NCBI RefSeq assembly: GCF_045689235.1
Contig: NZ_CP136864.1
Location: 1,674,001-1,738,000 of the forward strand
Direction: 5' to 3'
Origin: Congregibacter variabilis
GTDB lineage: Bacteria > Pseudomonadota > Gammaproteobacteria > Pseudomonadales > Halieaceae
DNA: 64,000 nt
The notes under the pieces are model-generated. The model was given only the letters and a program-made list of their open reading frames with translations, had not been told where the DNA came from and did not search any database. Below are positions 53,556-62,073 of this stretch, one piece after another. A program made the position numbers and the translations under genes. The first letter of the stretch is position 1. Every line of letters begins with the position of its first letter.

Positions 53556-55675
53556 TGCACTTTACCTATGCGACCCTGCTGCAGCGCGGCCACGACGCTA
53601 TCGCGAGGACCGTCGGCAACGATACGCCCGCCGTCCACCACAATTATGCGATCTACCAATGCCAGCAGCGCATTGCGGTGGGTGACCACCACCATCGTGC
53701 GGCCTTCGGCGTAAGTCTTTAGATGATCTATGACCGTCTTCTCTGTGGAGTTATCCATAGAGCCCGTAGGCTCGTCCATGAGAAGGATGTCGGGTTCGTG
53801 TACCAGCGCCCTGGCCAACGCGATGCAGCGCCGCTGCCCGCCAGACACCGAATCCCCGCGCTCGCTGATTTGCATATCGAAGCCACTGGGATGACGGTTT
53901 ACAAAATCGGCCAATCCCGCGCGCTCCACCGCTTTTAATAAAGCCGCGTCGCTAATGCCGCGGTGGGCCAAAGTCAGATTGTCGCGAAGCGTGCCCTGAA
54001 ACAGCGTGATGTCCTGGGGCACGTAGCCCACAGCGCGGCGATACTCCCGGGGGTCCAACTGCCGAAGATCGATGCCATCAATCAGCACCTCTCCCTCGAC
54101 GGGTTGATACAAACCCATAGCGAGGCGCTGGAGCGTTGTTTTACCCGAGCCAATGCGCCCCAAAATCCCCACGTGCTCGCCCGCTTTGATAGAGAACGAC
54201 ATGCCAGACAGCGAAGCGGTCTCTGCACCCGGATACTGAAAGCCAAGGTTCTTGAATTCGATGGCACCCTCAAAGCGCTCACGAGACACATAGGCCCCAT
54301 CCTTTTTACCATCTACTGGCTGCTCAAACATGGCGTCCAATGAGGTAAGCGAGATCCGCGCGTTGTGGTACTGGGTGATCAAACCGGCCAGCTGACCAAA
54401 AGGTGCGACCGAACGGCCTGCGAGCATGCTGCAGGCAATGAGTCCACCCATGGTCATTTCGCCGGCGGATATGAGGTACACACCGGTGATAATCACCGAC
54501 ACCGATATAAGCTGCTGACACCAGGCCGTGGCCTGGGTCACCGACGACGAGGTGAGACGCATGCGTACGCCAACTCCAGCCAAAAACCGCGTGGCCTCTT
54601 CCCACTTGCGCTGAACAATGGACTCGGCGCCCATGGCTTTTAAGGTCTCAACGCTGGACAGCGCCTCGATAAGCGTGGCGTTACGCATGGCGCCGGCCTG
54701 ATAAGAGGTCTCAGTAAGCTTTTGCAGCTTTGGGCGCATGAACAGGGCAAAACCCACAAGCAAAACAATACCTATCAAAACGGGGATCAACACGGGCCAG
54801 GCAATCCAGCCGATCACCGCAAAGAACACCAGTGCAAAGGGCAGATCGATCACGCTGTTAATGGTCGCCGAGGCAATAAAGTCGCGCAGCGTCTCGAAGG
54901 AGCGCAGGTTCACCGCAAAGGATCCGACGGATGACGCGCGATGCTCCAACCGAATACCCAAAGCCTGCTCCATGATGCGCGCAGACAAATCCACGTCCAC
55001 CCGCTTGCCTGCCAGATCTACAAAGTAGCTGCGTAGAGTACGCAAAATCACGTCGCCGATAATGATGACGAACATACCGGCGGCGAGCATCCACAAAGTC
55101 TCAAAGGCCGCATTTGGTACGACGCGGTCGTAAACGTTCATGGTGAACAGCGGGAGTGCGAGCGCAAACACGTTAATAAAGAACGCAGCAAACAACACGT
55201 CCCTATACACGCCGGTGTTAGCGCGCATAGCCGTCCAGAACCAATGACCTTCTCGGTGCCGCGGCTGATAGCCGGCGGTTTTGGCATCGACTTTAAATCG
55301 CGGCCGGGCCAGTAACACATGACCCGTGGCGCGGGCAGTTAGTGCGTCCACAGACTCCGTCACCTCCGTGTCTATGGCCTGGGGATAAACCACTCGCACA
55401 GTGCCGTTCTCGCCGGTGCCCAAATAAACACAGGCGCTGTCTTCAAGCAGCACAATTGCCGGGCAAACCGCGTCAGGAATTTGATCAAGCGTTAAATGCG
55501 TCAGACGCGTGTTAAGCCCCGCCCGATCCGCCGCACGTAAAAGCAAGTCCGGGGTAAGACCCTGCTCTGCCACGGGCAAGGCCGCGGTGAGCGACTCCGC
55601 CGTTGCTGCGAGCTGGTGATAGTGCGCTACGTATAGCAGGCAATCCACCAGAGGGTCGTGTTGGGGCGTGGTCAT
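53552..55675 (-). CDS. Type I secretion ABC transporter (LapB/HlyB type)
   Basis: This is the inner-membrane ATPase exporting the adhesin. From the ATG at 55675 it has 707 residues: an N-terminal C39-like domain without the catalytic peptidase residues (to about 130), a six-helix membrane domain and an ATPase domain. The ATPase has Walker A GRIGSGKTT near residue 510, the signature SVSGGQRR and Walker B LLMDEPT. A longer frame to 55849 adds 58 residues unlike the family and runs toward the relic region. GGAG lies about 11 bases before the chosen start. It heads the ABC-HlyD-LuxR operon. Confidence 0.94.
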   Translation of the reverse strand: MTTPQHDPLVDCLLYVAHYHQLAATAESLTAALPVAEQGLTPDLLLRAADRAGLNTRLTHLTLDQIPDAVCPAIVLLEDSACVYLGTGENGTVRVVYPQAIDTEVTESVDALTARATGHVLLARPRFKVDAKTAGYQPRHREGHWFWTAMRANTGVYRDVLFAAFFINVFALALPLFTMNVYDRVVPNAAFETLWMLAAGMFVIIIGDVILRTLRSYFVDLAGKRVDVDLSARIMEQALGIRLEHRASSVGSFAVNLRSFETLRDFIASATINSVIDLPFALVFFAVIGWIAWPVLIPVLIGIVLLVGFALFMRPKLQKLTETSYQAGAMRNATLIEALSSVETLKAMGAESIVQRKWEEATRFLAGVGVRMRLTSSSVTQATAWCQQLISVSVIITGVYLISAGEMTMGGLIACSMLAGRSVAPFGQLAGLITQYHNARISLTSLDAMFEQPVDGKKDGAYVSRERFEGAIEFKNLGFQYPGAETASLSGMSFSIKAGEHVGILGRIGSGKTTLQRLAMGLYQPVEGEVLIDGIDLRQLDPREYRRAVGYVPQDITLFQGTLRDNLTLAHRGISDAALLKAVERAGLADFVNRHPSGFDMQISERGDSVSGGQRRCIALARALVHEPDILLMDEPTGSMDNSTEKTVIDHLKTYAEGRTMVVVTHRNALLALVDRIIVVDGGRIVADGPRDSVVAALQQGRIGKVQ

Positions 55676-55870
55676 TCGTGGTGCTATCTCCGCGAAACGG
55701 TGATGATCCTGCGCATATATTATCAGTTGGCGTAGCTCTGCGGTGAGAGCTGGTTGGCATAATAGGGCTTTAATGGCGAGGGAATATTGGCTGCAACCTG
55801 ATAGATGGGCATAGCGCTTGATTTGCAAGTAGGGACCACTAAAACCCACGAGAATGCGGTATCAGTTGTG

Positions 55871-56200
55871 ATTTTCCACAAGCTCGAATCCGAGATTATC
55901 GAACTTTAGTCCAATGAGCGCGCCAAGTTCTTGGCGGATATGAGCAGAGAAAAACCCGTGCGAAATCGAGTCAGTCGCGCGGGCTATCAGCGATTAATTC
56001 AGAAGAGCTATCTTACCGCCGGCGAAAAAGAAGTGTGCGCCTAGACAGTAGACAAGGGGGAAGCCGTGGCGCCTACCGGCTGGAGCCTCGGTGGTGTTGT
56101 CGCCCGAGAAATTGCCCGAGAGATTCCACAATAGGTCAGTATCCAAATCTTGTATTGCCGCGATTCGGCAGGCATCCAGGGTACAAGTCAGCGGCCCGAT
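55871..56200 (+). pseudogene. Decayed, internally deleted copy of ychF-hydrolase-tolC
   Basis: 55871-56043 translates to a fragment like YchF residues 236-293 (KLESEI, ERAKFLADM, NRVSRAGYQ, YLTAG) with two in-frame stops. 56055-56140 matches the hydrolase (GWSLGGVVAREIAREIPQ, then a stop). 56146-56165 matches 38513-38532, and 56169-56199 matches 38878-38909 of the tolC-like gene. Order and orientation are those of 37.2-38.9 kb, with three large deletions. The rest of the 55676-56469 gap (55676-55870 and 56201-56469) holds nothing recognised. Confidence 0.85.
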
Positions 56201-56469
56201 GCATCCCTGAGCAGACAGCAACAAATACAGTTACAAACGTCCCCGCAGGGCAAGGACGACAATATAGAGGCGGTCACACGCTGCCCTCTTCCTTTTTCGC
56301 TCAGACATTCTGGGCCATACTCTTCAGAAGCGAGGCACATTGTTTATCCTTGGCGGGATTGAAAGTCTAGATAATATCTACACGACCTATCTTACGAGTG
56401 CACATCAACAATAATGAGTATCAAAAAGTGGTCTACTCTCACACGAAATGTTAGATAAATAGCCCCCAC

Positions 56470-57276
56470 ATGCTGACTTTATTTAAATCTATTAATGTTG
56501 GCTTATCTAAGCGAGCACTTTGGCGGCTGCCAGAACAGCTTACCGAACCTTTGTTTCCAATATACGACCAAATGATTTGGTCATATTCGAGCACATTGAA
56601 AAACGGTGTATTGTTAGATGTGGGCGGTGGCTTTTTAATGCCTGCCGCACGTTCCCGGCAGTACATGCAAAGCTGCGAGGTTATTGGCTTTGATATTTCT
56701 GCAGCAGCTCTCCGTAAAAATCACGATATTGACTTTGGCATTTGTGCCGACGCTTGCAAAAGCTGGCCCCTAGCCGATGAGTCTGTGGATATTGTGGTGA
56801 GCCGCTCCTTAATAGAACATTTGCACGACACCGAAACCTTTGCCCGAGAATGCTATCGCGTACTAAAACCTGGCGGCATTGCGATCCATGTTTTGCCAGG
56901 CAAAAACTCTCCATTCTCGATCTTGAACAGACTACTGCCAAACAAAGTCTCAAAGCACTTACTAAACTGGGCCTTTCCCCACAGAAAATCAGAACTAGGC
57001 TTTCCGGCCTATTATCAAAACTGTGCTTACCCTGCAATCACGCAATTATTTGAACGTCATCATTTTCAACTTGAAGTTGTAAGACTGCGTTATTTTCAAT
57101 CAAGCTATTTCATGGTCTTTTTCCCTGTTTTTGTTTTATCGGCGCTTTATGATTTGTTGCTGTGGAGGTTGGGCATCAAAAGACTCGCCTCGCAATTTCT
57201 ATTGGTTGTATCGAAAGCGAATGATGAATGCAGTCCGCAGATAAGGAACCATAAGGCTGGGCATGCGATCAAATAA
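56470..57276 (+). CDS. Class I SAM-dependent methyltransferase
   Basis: The 268-residue protein has the SAM-binding region VLLDVGGGFLMPA, the acidic FDISAAAL strand end and the Methyltransf_11 pattern ESVDIVVSRSLIEHL and CYRVLKPGGI. A hydrophobic helix (FMVFFPVFVLSALYDLLLW) near the C-terminus suggests membrane association. Substrate is unknown; such enzymes often modify surface sugars, quinones or lipids. Base composition is more A+T-rich than the flanks. It sits in front of an acyltransferase, possibly as part of a transferred surface-polysaccharide segment. Confidence 0.85.
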   Translation: MLTLFKSINVGLSKRALWRLPEQLTEPLFPIYDQMIWSYSSTLKNGVLLDVGGGFLMPAARSRQYMQSCEVIGFDISAAALRKNHDIDFGICADACKSWPLADESVDIVVSRSLIEHLHDTETFARECYRVLKPGGIAIHVLPGKNSPFSILNRLLPNKVSKHLLNWAFPHRKSELGFPAYYQNCAYPAITQLFERHHFQLEVVRLRYFQSSYFMVFFPVFVLSALYDLLLWRLGIKRLASQFLLVVSKANDECSPQIRNHKAGHAIK

Positions 57277-57403
57277 TTTACGTTATCTGCGCTTTAGCGA
57301 AACCCCGAGAAACATCTTGTTCACTTTGTCATAGCTCGATCCTCTCACGGTGTGGAGGCTCCGACAGACGCGACGACTCAAGGCGTGTGAAAGAATATAA
57401 GGC

Positions 57404-59416
57404 ATGATGTATCTTTCAGTATGGATAGAAAAATCATACACCGTATCGCTACTCACCTCACCCACTGAAGGCACGCGTTCCTTGAAATACCGCCCCGAAA
57501 TCGATGGCCTTAGGGCCATCGCTGTAATCCCAGTGATTTTTTTTCATGCTGGCTTAAATATTTTTAGCGGAGGGTTCGTTGGCGTTGACGTTTTCTTCGT
57601 TATCAGCGGGTACTTGATTACCACATTGCTTATTGAGGACATTCAAGGCGGCCATTTCAGTATTGTACGGTTCTATGAGCGCCGTGCGCGACGGATATTA
57701 CCCGCATTATTCTTTGTAATGCTGTGTTGCATGCCATTCGCGTGGGCCTGGATGTTGCCAGTCGAAATGCGAGACTTTTCCGAAAGTCTAATCGCAGTCA
57801 GCTTGTTTGGATCCAATATCCTCTTTTGGCAAGAGAGCGGGTATTTCCAGTCCGCTGCAGAGCTAAAGCCACTGCTTCATACGTGGAGCCTGGCTGTCGA
57901 AGAGCAGTATTACGTAGTGTTCCCATTATTTCTCATGTTTACATGGAGTATTGGGAAAAACCGAGTGCTTTTGCTGGTGCTCGGACTTGTATTAATAAGC
58001 TTTCTTCTTGGTGAGTGGGGCTGGAGATACAAACCGGACGCCAATTTTTACCTTGCCCCTACACGCGCTTGGGAGCTATTAGTTGGCTCTATTACCGCCT
58101 TTTTTGTTCAAAGGCGCGGTGTTCGCGCAAACAACACACTATCTCTGTCTGGCTTGGGCCTCATCTTAATCGCAATTTTTACTTACACGGACGAAACTCC
58201 CTTTCCTAGTTATTTTGCGATCGTGCCCGTTTTAGGAGTTGCGTTACTAGTGCTGTTTGCGAGCAAACAAACTATTGCAGGACGCATACTCAGCTCTAGG
58301 CCACTGGTATTAATCGGCCTACTGAGCTATTCCGCCTACTTGTGGCATCAGCCACTGCTTGCGTTCGCGCGAATTAGATACACCGGAGAAGCCATCGAGA
58401 TCCTGATGATCGCCCTGAGTGTGGCTGCGATCGGACTTGGCTACCTAAGTTGGCGCTATATCGAAAAACCCTTTAGAAATAGTAGCTTTTTAAGTCGTAA
58501 TCGCGTCTTCGCCATGTACATTTTAGGATCCCTCTTTTTTGTCGGAATCGGTGCATACGGACACTTTTCAAGCGGAAAAAATATAAGGAGTGAGAATCTT
58601 GCAAAGGGATTTTTACTTCAAAATAGGTTGAGTTCTAATCAGGGGCTTCACCCCGATTGCAGCGGCAATAACCCGGATTTATTAATGAACTGCCAAACAA
58701 CTGATCAACCAAGGGTATTGGTGTGGGGCGACTCTTATGCAATGCATTTGGTAGACGGTATAAAAGCCTCCAGTGGACAAATTGGCTTAGCGCAGCGCAC
58801 GCAATCAGTGTGCGGGCCCATACTGGATATCGCTCCGTTGAACTCCAGGTACCCAAAAGCATGGGGTGAGAAGTGCATTGAGAACAACGACCGAGTGATC
58901 GATTATTTGGAGCGCTCCGCTGGCATAACTCACGTGGTAATGAGCTCGCCTTATATGGGGTACGTTGGCCAGGAAAAAACCGTGCTACTCAGGGATGGCA
59001 CGACTACTCTTGGTGTTCACGTAACGAAATCCGCGCTGCTAAAAACAATTGCCAGAATCAAAGAACTTGGGAAAACACCGATAATTGTTTCACCAACGCC
59101 TCAGGATGGTTCAGATATCGGAAAGTGTCTCGTTAGAGCAGAACTTTTCCACGCTGCGCTTTCAAACTGCGACCTCATATTCAACAAAGGTGACTATGGA
59201 AATCAGTTGGCATTCGACCTACTAGAGTCAGTCGAAGAGTCCGTCAATGTGATCTGGCTTGATGATTACCTCTGCTCCAATCGAAGATGCAGCGCGGCAT
59301 TAAACAGTGTTTTTATATACCGCGATCATGGTCATTTATCTAAAGAAGGGGGGCGTTATGTGGCGAAGTTAATCGGGTATCGTCAAGTGTTGAATGATGC
59401 GGGGGACTTACTTTGA
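57404..59416 (+). CDS. Acyltransferase 3 family protein with C-terminal SGNH domain (OafA/YrhL type)
   Basis: These proteins O-acetylate surface polysaccharides. The 670-residue protein has an acyltransferase-3 membrane domain of about 10 helices (to about residue 390). It opens YRPEIDGLRAIAV, with the catalytic-type His48 in FFHAG, and holds RRARRILPA and SLAVEEQYY. The periplasmic SGNH part follows, with VWGDSYAMHL and the catalytic DHGHLS. The first ~27 residues are unlike the family, so a TTG at 57482 is an alternative start. The gene is A+T-rich and stands with no glycosyltransferases around it. Confidence 0.92.
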   Translation: MMYLSVWIEKSYTVSLLTSPTEGTRSLKYRPEIDGLRAIAVIPVIFFHAGLNIFSGGFVGVDVFFVISGYLITTLLIEDIQGGHFSIVRFYERRARRILPALFFVMLCCMPFAWAWMLPVEMRDFSESLIAVSLFGSNILFWQESGYFQSAAELKPLLHTWSLAVEEQYYVVFPLFLMFTWSIGKNRVLLLVLGLVLISFLLGEWGWRYKPDANFYLAPTRAWELLVGSITAFFVQRRGVRANNTLSLSGLGLILIAIFTYTDETPFPSYFAIVPVLGVALLVLFASKQTIAGRILSSRPLVLIGLLSYSAYLWHQPLLAFARIRYTGEAIEILMIALSVAAIGLGYLSWRYIEKPFRNSSFLSRNRVFAMYILGSLFFVGIGAYGHFSSGKNIRSENLAKGFLLQNRLSSNQGLHPDCSGNNPDLLMNCQTTDQPRVLVWGDSYAMHLVDGIKASSGQIGLAQRTQSVCGPILDIAPLNSRYPKAWGEKCIENNDRVIDYLERSAGITHVVMSSPYMGYVGQEKTVLLRDGTTTLGVHVTKSALLKTIARIKELGKTPIIVSPTPQDGSDIGKCLVRAELFHAALSNCDLIFNKGDYGNQLAFDLLESVEESVNVIWLDDYLCSNRRCSAALNSVFIYRDHGHLSKEGGRYVAKLIGYRQVLNDAGDLL

Positions 59417-60113
59417 CCAACACGCTAACTCGCCACAGGCTTTCACTTATAGGTTTTCTAGCCGATGCTGACCGATGCTGACCCCTCTCAGCGTCGGGCC
59501 TACCCTCTGGCGGGCCTATCTTGTTCCAGCCGTCACACTTGGAAAGATGGCTTTCCAGTTATGGGGCGACAGATAAACAGGATCTGGCTGCCTGGCGGAA
59601 TAAAACGTCAGCTTTCTTTACACTTGCAGCGACTCTAGCCCTCTAGCAACGCCAATTGCCTTGTCATAACTAGCTCTCGATTAAGCCCCCCACCATTGAG
59701 GCAAGCTTGCTCACGTGGAGCATTCACTCCCAGGTCATCATAAAGAGAAAATATACTCATATTTATCAATATGTTACGCGCAATCGGAACGCATCCTACG
59801 GTGATAAATGTGTCGAGTCATTTCTAGTTTGCCGGCCAAATAAACACCTGACGCAAACAAAACCAACATTTGGCTTGATAATTGCATTATTTCCCCCGAG
59901 TCTGTGTCACTGCCAATTACCATTTACAGAAGGATGTGACACAGTTTGCAGTTGGGCTTAGGCGATGATTAGCCCGGTGGCGCTTAGTGATATCATCGCA
60001 GAAATGCTCGAGCGGGTGACGTGAACGGTTTTCGTCTCCGCGAGAGACACAAAAAAACGGCACTTTTGCTCAAAACCGCAAAAGATGGCTAAGAACGTAA
60101 TAGGTAGCAAATT
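59417..60113. other. Non-coding stretch with inverted repeats before the Tat protein gene
   Basis: No convincing gene lies in this stretch of about 700 bases. It contains a tandem GATGCTGACC pair at about 59464-59483 and a perfect 9-base inverted repeat CTGTGTCAC/GTGACACAG at 59902-59910 and 59936-59944. There is a small hairpin GTCTC/GAGAC at about 60029-60043 and a hairpin CTTTTGC/GCAAAAG at 60063-60084. These probably belong to the regulatory region of the gene at 60114. No match to a known riboswitch or a properly spaced sigma-54 site was found. Confidence 0.6.
59902..59944. promoter_or_regulatory. Inverted repeat CTGTGTCAC-25-GTGACACAG
   Basis: Two perfect 9-base arms separated by 25 bases, about 170 bases before the Tat protein gene. 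Spacing of arm centres is near 34 bases, about three helical turns, which suits a dimeric or enhancer-type activator. The protein is unknown. Confidence 0.45.
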
Positions 60114-60731
60114 ATGGAAGACAAGCAGATCGCAGCACCAGACCTAAATAGTGAGGCTCCTGAGGAAAAAGGCGCGTTGCGGCGCAGAAAGCTACTAGCC
60201 CTGAGCAGCAGTGCGTTAATAGCCACCTCCGTTAGCCGCCCGGTGTGGGCCACGGGAGCTGCTTGCAGCCCCTCAGCATTGGCCTCCGTAAGTGCTTCTG
60301 GCGTTCAGGAATATCAAGGCTGTAGTAAATCTGCTGGATTCTGGAAAACAGAAGCCAGCAATCGTCAAGCGGAAGCATGGCCCATGCCCGCAACAACCCC
60401 CTTTAATGCTGTTTTTACCACGCCGATAGTTCCCGCAGGAGCTACTACACCTCTGTATCAAGGCATGACAATCGGGCAGGTAATAGCCTTTGGCGGAAAC
60501 AACCCTGATCCAGCACCTGGGAACTTCGCCTTTGGCTTTCACCTGATTGGCGCGCTTTGCAACGCTTTTGCGTTCCCTGCAAGCCCAGCCGGGGGGTTCA
60601 GCATGACCGTAGATCAGGTTAAGGCACTTTTCAATGGCCTCCAGGGCGGTGATGAAAACGACTTTCAAACGGTGAAGGGTATTCTCGAGGCTGCGAATAA
60701 TGAGTTTGACGGGGACTACTCTTGGCTCTAG
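60114..60731 (+). CDS. Tat-exported protein with GFWK motif, unknown function
   Basis: The 205-residue protein has a twin-arginine type signal (LRRRKLLALSSSALIATS) with a likely cleavage after PVWA near residue 46. The mature part holds GCSKSAGFWKTE, then AWP and FNAVF, LIGALCNAFAF and VDQVKALFNG. This reads like the 'SPGYWKNHP...AWP...LNA' proteins seen in various bacteria, whose role is unknown. Three Cys are in the mature part. It is followed by PqqD-like, HprK-like and nucleotidyltransferase genes and could be their client, but that link is only positional. Confidence 0.75.
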   Translation: MEDKQIAAPDLNSEAPEEKGALRRRKLLALSSSALIATSVSRPVWATGAACSPSALASVSASGVQEYQGCSKSAGFWKTEASNRQAEAWPMPATTPFNAVFTTPIVPAGATTPLYQGMTIGQVIAFGGNNPDPAPGNFAFGFHLIGALCNAFAFPASPAGGFSMTVDQVKALFNGLQGGDENDFQTVKGILEAANNEFDGDYSWL

Positions 60732-60858
60732 TAGATCTGCGTAGTCACTCAGACGTCGGGAAGGAGTTAGGGGTAAAATAGGCCGCGGCTCGGCGCTGCG
60801 GCTGCAAACGTTCTTGAAAGGCAGTTCCCTGTGTTAATCAATCAGAAGCCGCTGCGAT

Positions 60859-61152
60859 ATGGTCGAGCAATCTGGACCAATCCCCGCAAAGGAGCCAGCT
60901 ATCATTCATCTTCGTACCGACCAAGTTGAATGGCGTGTTTGGGATGACTGCGCGGTAGTATTTGATCCTGCTAATGGAGACACACACCGTATCGACGCAC
61001 CAGCAGGCGCCCTTATCCAGATTCTGGAGCAATCAAACCCGATGGTGACGGGCGAATTAGTCAGGCGAGCCACCCTGCTGGGTTATTCTCAAGACTCAGT
61101 CAACAGCGCATTAGATGTGCTGGAAGCGTTAGACACGGTTTCTTGTGACTGA
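60859..61152 (+). CDS. PqqD-like protein (HPr-rel-A system type)
   Basis: The 97-residue protein has the PqqD-fold pattern: a beta strand region (EWRVWDDCAVVFDPANGDTHRIDAPAG; core FDPANGDTHRIDA) followed by a winged-helix part with ALIQILEQ and a C-terminal helix ending in LEALDTV. PqqD-type proteins bind peptide substrates and present them to modifying enzymes. The stop region overlaps the kinase start by 8 bases, so the two are coupled. The start is taken at the ATG at 60859; the ribosome-binding site is weak. Confidence 0.82.
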   Translation: MVEQSGPIPAKEPAIIHLRTDQVEWRVWDDCAVVFDPANGDTHRIDAPAGALIQILEQSNPMVTGELVRRATLLGYSQDSVNSALDVLEALDTVSCD

Positions 61153-62071
61153 ACCATCATTGGAAGAACTTACATCCGCTCAAATTCGCAAACAACTGGC
61201 CGGCAAAGGCCTGTCATTGCGATTAGGGGCTTTTGTGTTCTCCTTACGATCTTCGGTGCGGGAGTTGGACGAGTCGCTGCGTCAACAGTATGCCCGGCAC
61301 CGCGTCGCAAGCAGCGATTCATTCATAGACTTCAGCGTCCGCGTTCGCCAATCACCAGGCCCGCGCAGACTGCTAAAACCTCAAGCCATTTTCGAAGTTG
61401 AGGGCCAGCGTCCCTTCCACCCCATGGCACGGTCTCAGGCTTTTGCGCTTTTTGAGTGGGGCCTGAACTGGTGTATCTATAGTCACTGCCACCACCTATT
61501 GATTTTTCATGGTGCCGTTCTCGCCCAAGGAGAACACGCGATACTGCTTCCTGCACCGTCGGGATCAGGCAAAAGCACTCTTTGTGCGGCCTTGATGCTA
61601 AGGGGGTGGCGCTTATTATCCGACGAACTCATTCTCCTCGATCCGGCGGATGGGACACTGACTCCAGTGTGCAGGCCAGTGGGGCTAAAAAACGAATCCA
61701 TCGACGTTATCCGCAACTTCTCACCCAACGCTGTACTTTCGAATCCTGTGCACGACACATCCAAGGGTACCGTTGCACATTTAGCGCCAACGGCTGGAAG
61801 CGTTGCACAGGCGAACACAAGCGCTCAGCCTCGCTGGCTGGTGTTTCCCAGATTTCTGGCAAACAGTGAACTGCAGGTCGCACCTATTAAAAAAACATCA
61901 GCGTTCATCCGGCTCATGCGCAACGCTTTCAATTACAGCGCACTTGGCCTCACGGGGTTCAACGCACTTAGCAACCTAATTGATCAGGTTGATGCATACC
62001 AGATCACTTTCGGCGATCTAAATAGCGCTGTCCACTGGTGTGACCAACTTGTGAAAGGCAACGACAAATAA
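61145..62071 (+). CDS. HprK-related kinase A
   Basis: The 308-residue protein resembles the C-terminal kinase domain of HPr kinase/phosphorylase. It has a P-loop at 138-145 (PSGSGKST), the upstream FHGAVLA with His123, and LLSDELILLD with Asp160 and Glu161. It lacks the N-terminal domain of true HprK. Relatives act in lasso-peptide clusters, where they phosphorylate a serine of the peptide, and occur in HPr-rel-A gene sets of unknown role. The start is GTG inside the end of the PqqD-like gene. The client is unknown. Confidence 0.85.
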   Translation: MTEPSLEELTSAQIRKQLAGKGLSLRLGAFVFSLRSSVRELDESLRQQYARHRVASSDSFIDFSVRVRQSPGPRRLLKPQAIFEVEGQRPFHPMARSQAFALFEWGLNWCIYSHCHHLLIFHGAVLAQGEHAILLPAPSGSGKSTLCAALMLRGWRLLSDELILLDPADGTLTPVCRPVGLKNESIDVIRNFSPNAVLSNPVHDTSKGTVAHLAPTAGSVAQANTSAQPRWLVFPRFLANSELQVAPIKKTSAFIRLMRNAFNYSALGLTGFNALSNLIDQVDAYQITFGDLNSAVHWCDQLVKGNDK

Positions 62072-62073
62072 AG

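Noticed and set aside
55676..55849. N-terminal extension of the ABC transporter to 55849
   Set aside because: The 58 added residues do not resemble LapB-type proteins, and the family-like N-terminus starts at the ATG at 55675.
55871..56043. A second working ychF gene
   Set aside because: Only about 57 codons are present, with two in-frame stops; it is a remnant.
56567..56583. Palindrome GACCAAATGATTTGGTC inside the methyltransferase gene
   Set aside because: It is within coding sequence, has a 3-base loop and no context suggesting a site; probably chance.
59707..59961. 84-codon frame in the gap before the Tat gene
   Set aside because: Composition is not gene-like, there is no ribosome-binding site, and the frame runs through the inverted repeat at 59902-59944.
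60058..60075. Possible sigma-54 promoter (GGCAC...TTGCT) upstream of the Tat gene
   Set aside because: The GG and GC elements are about 9 bases apart instead of the required 12, so it cannot be a standard -24/-12 site.
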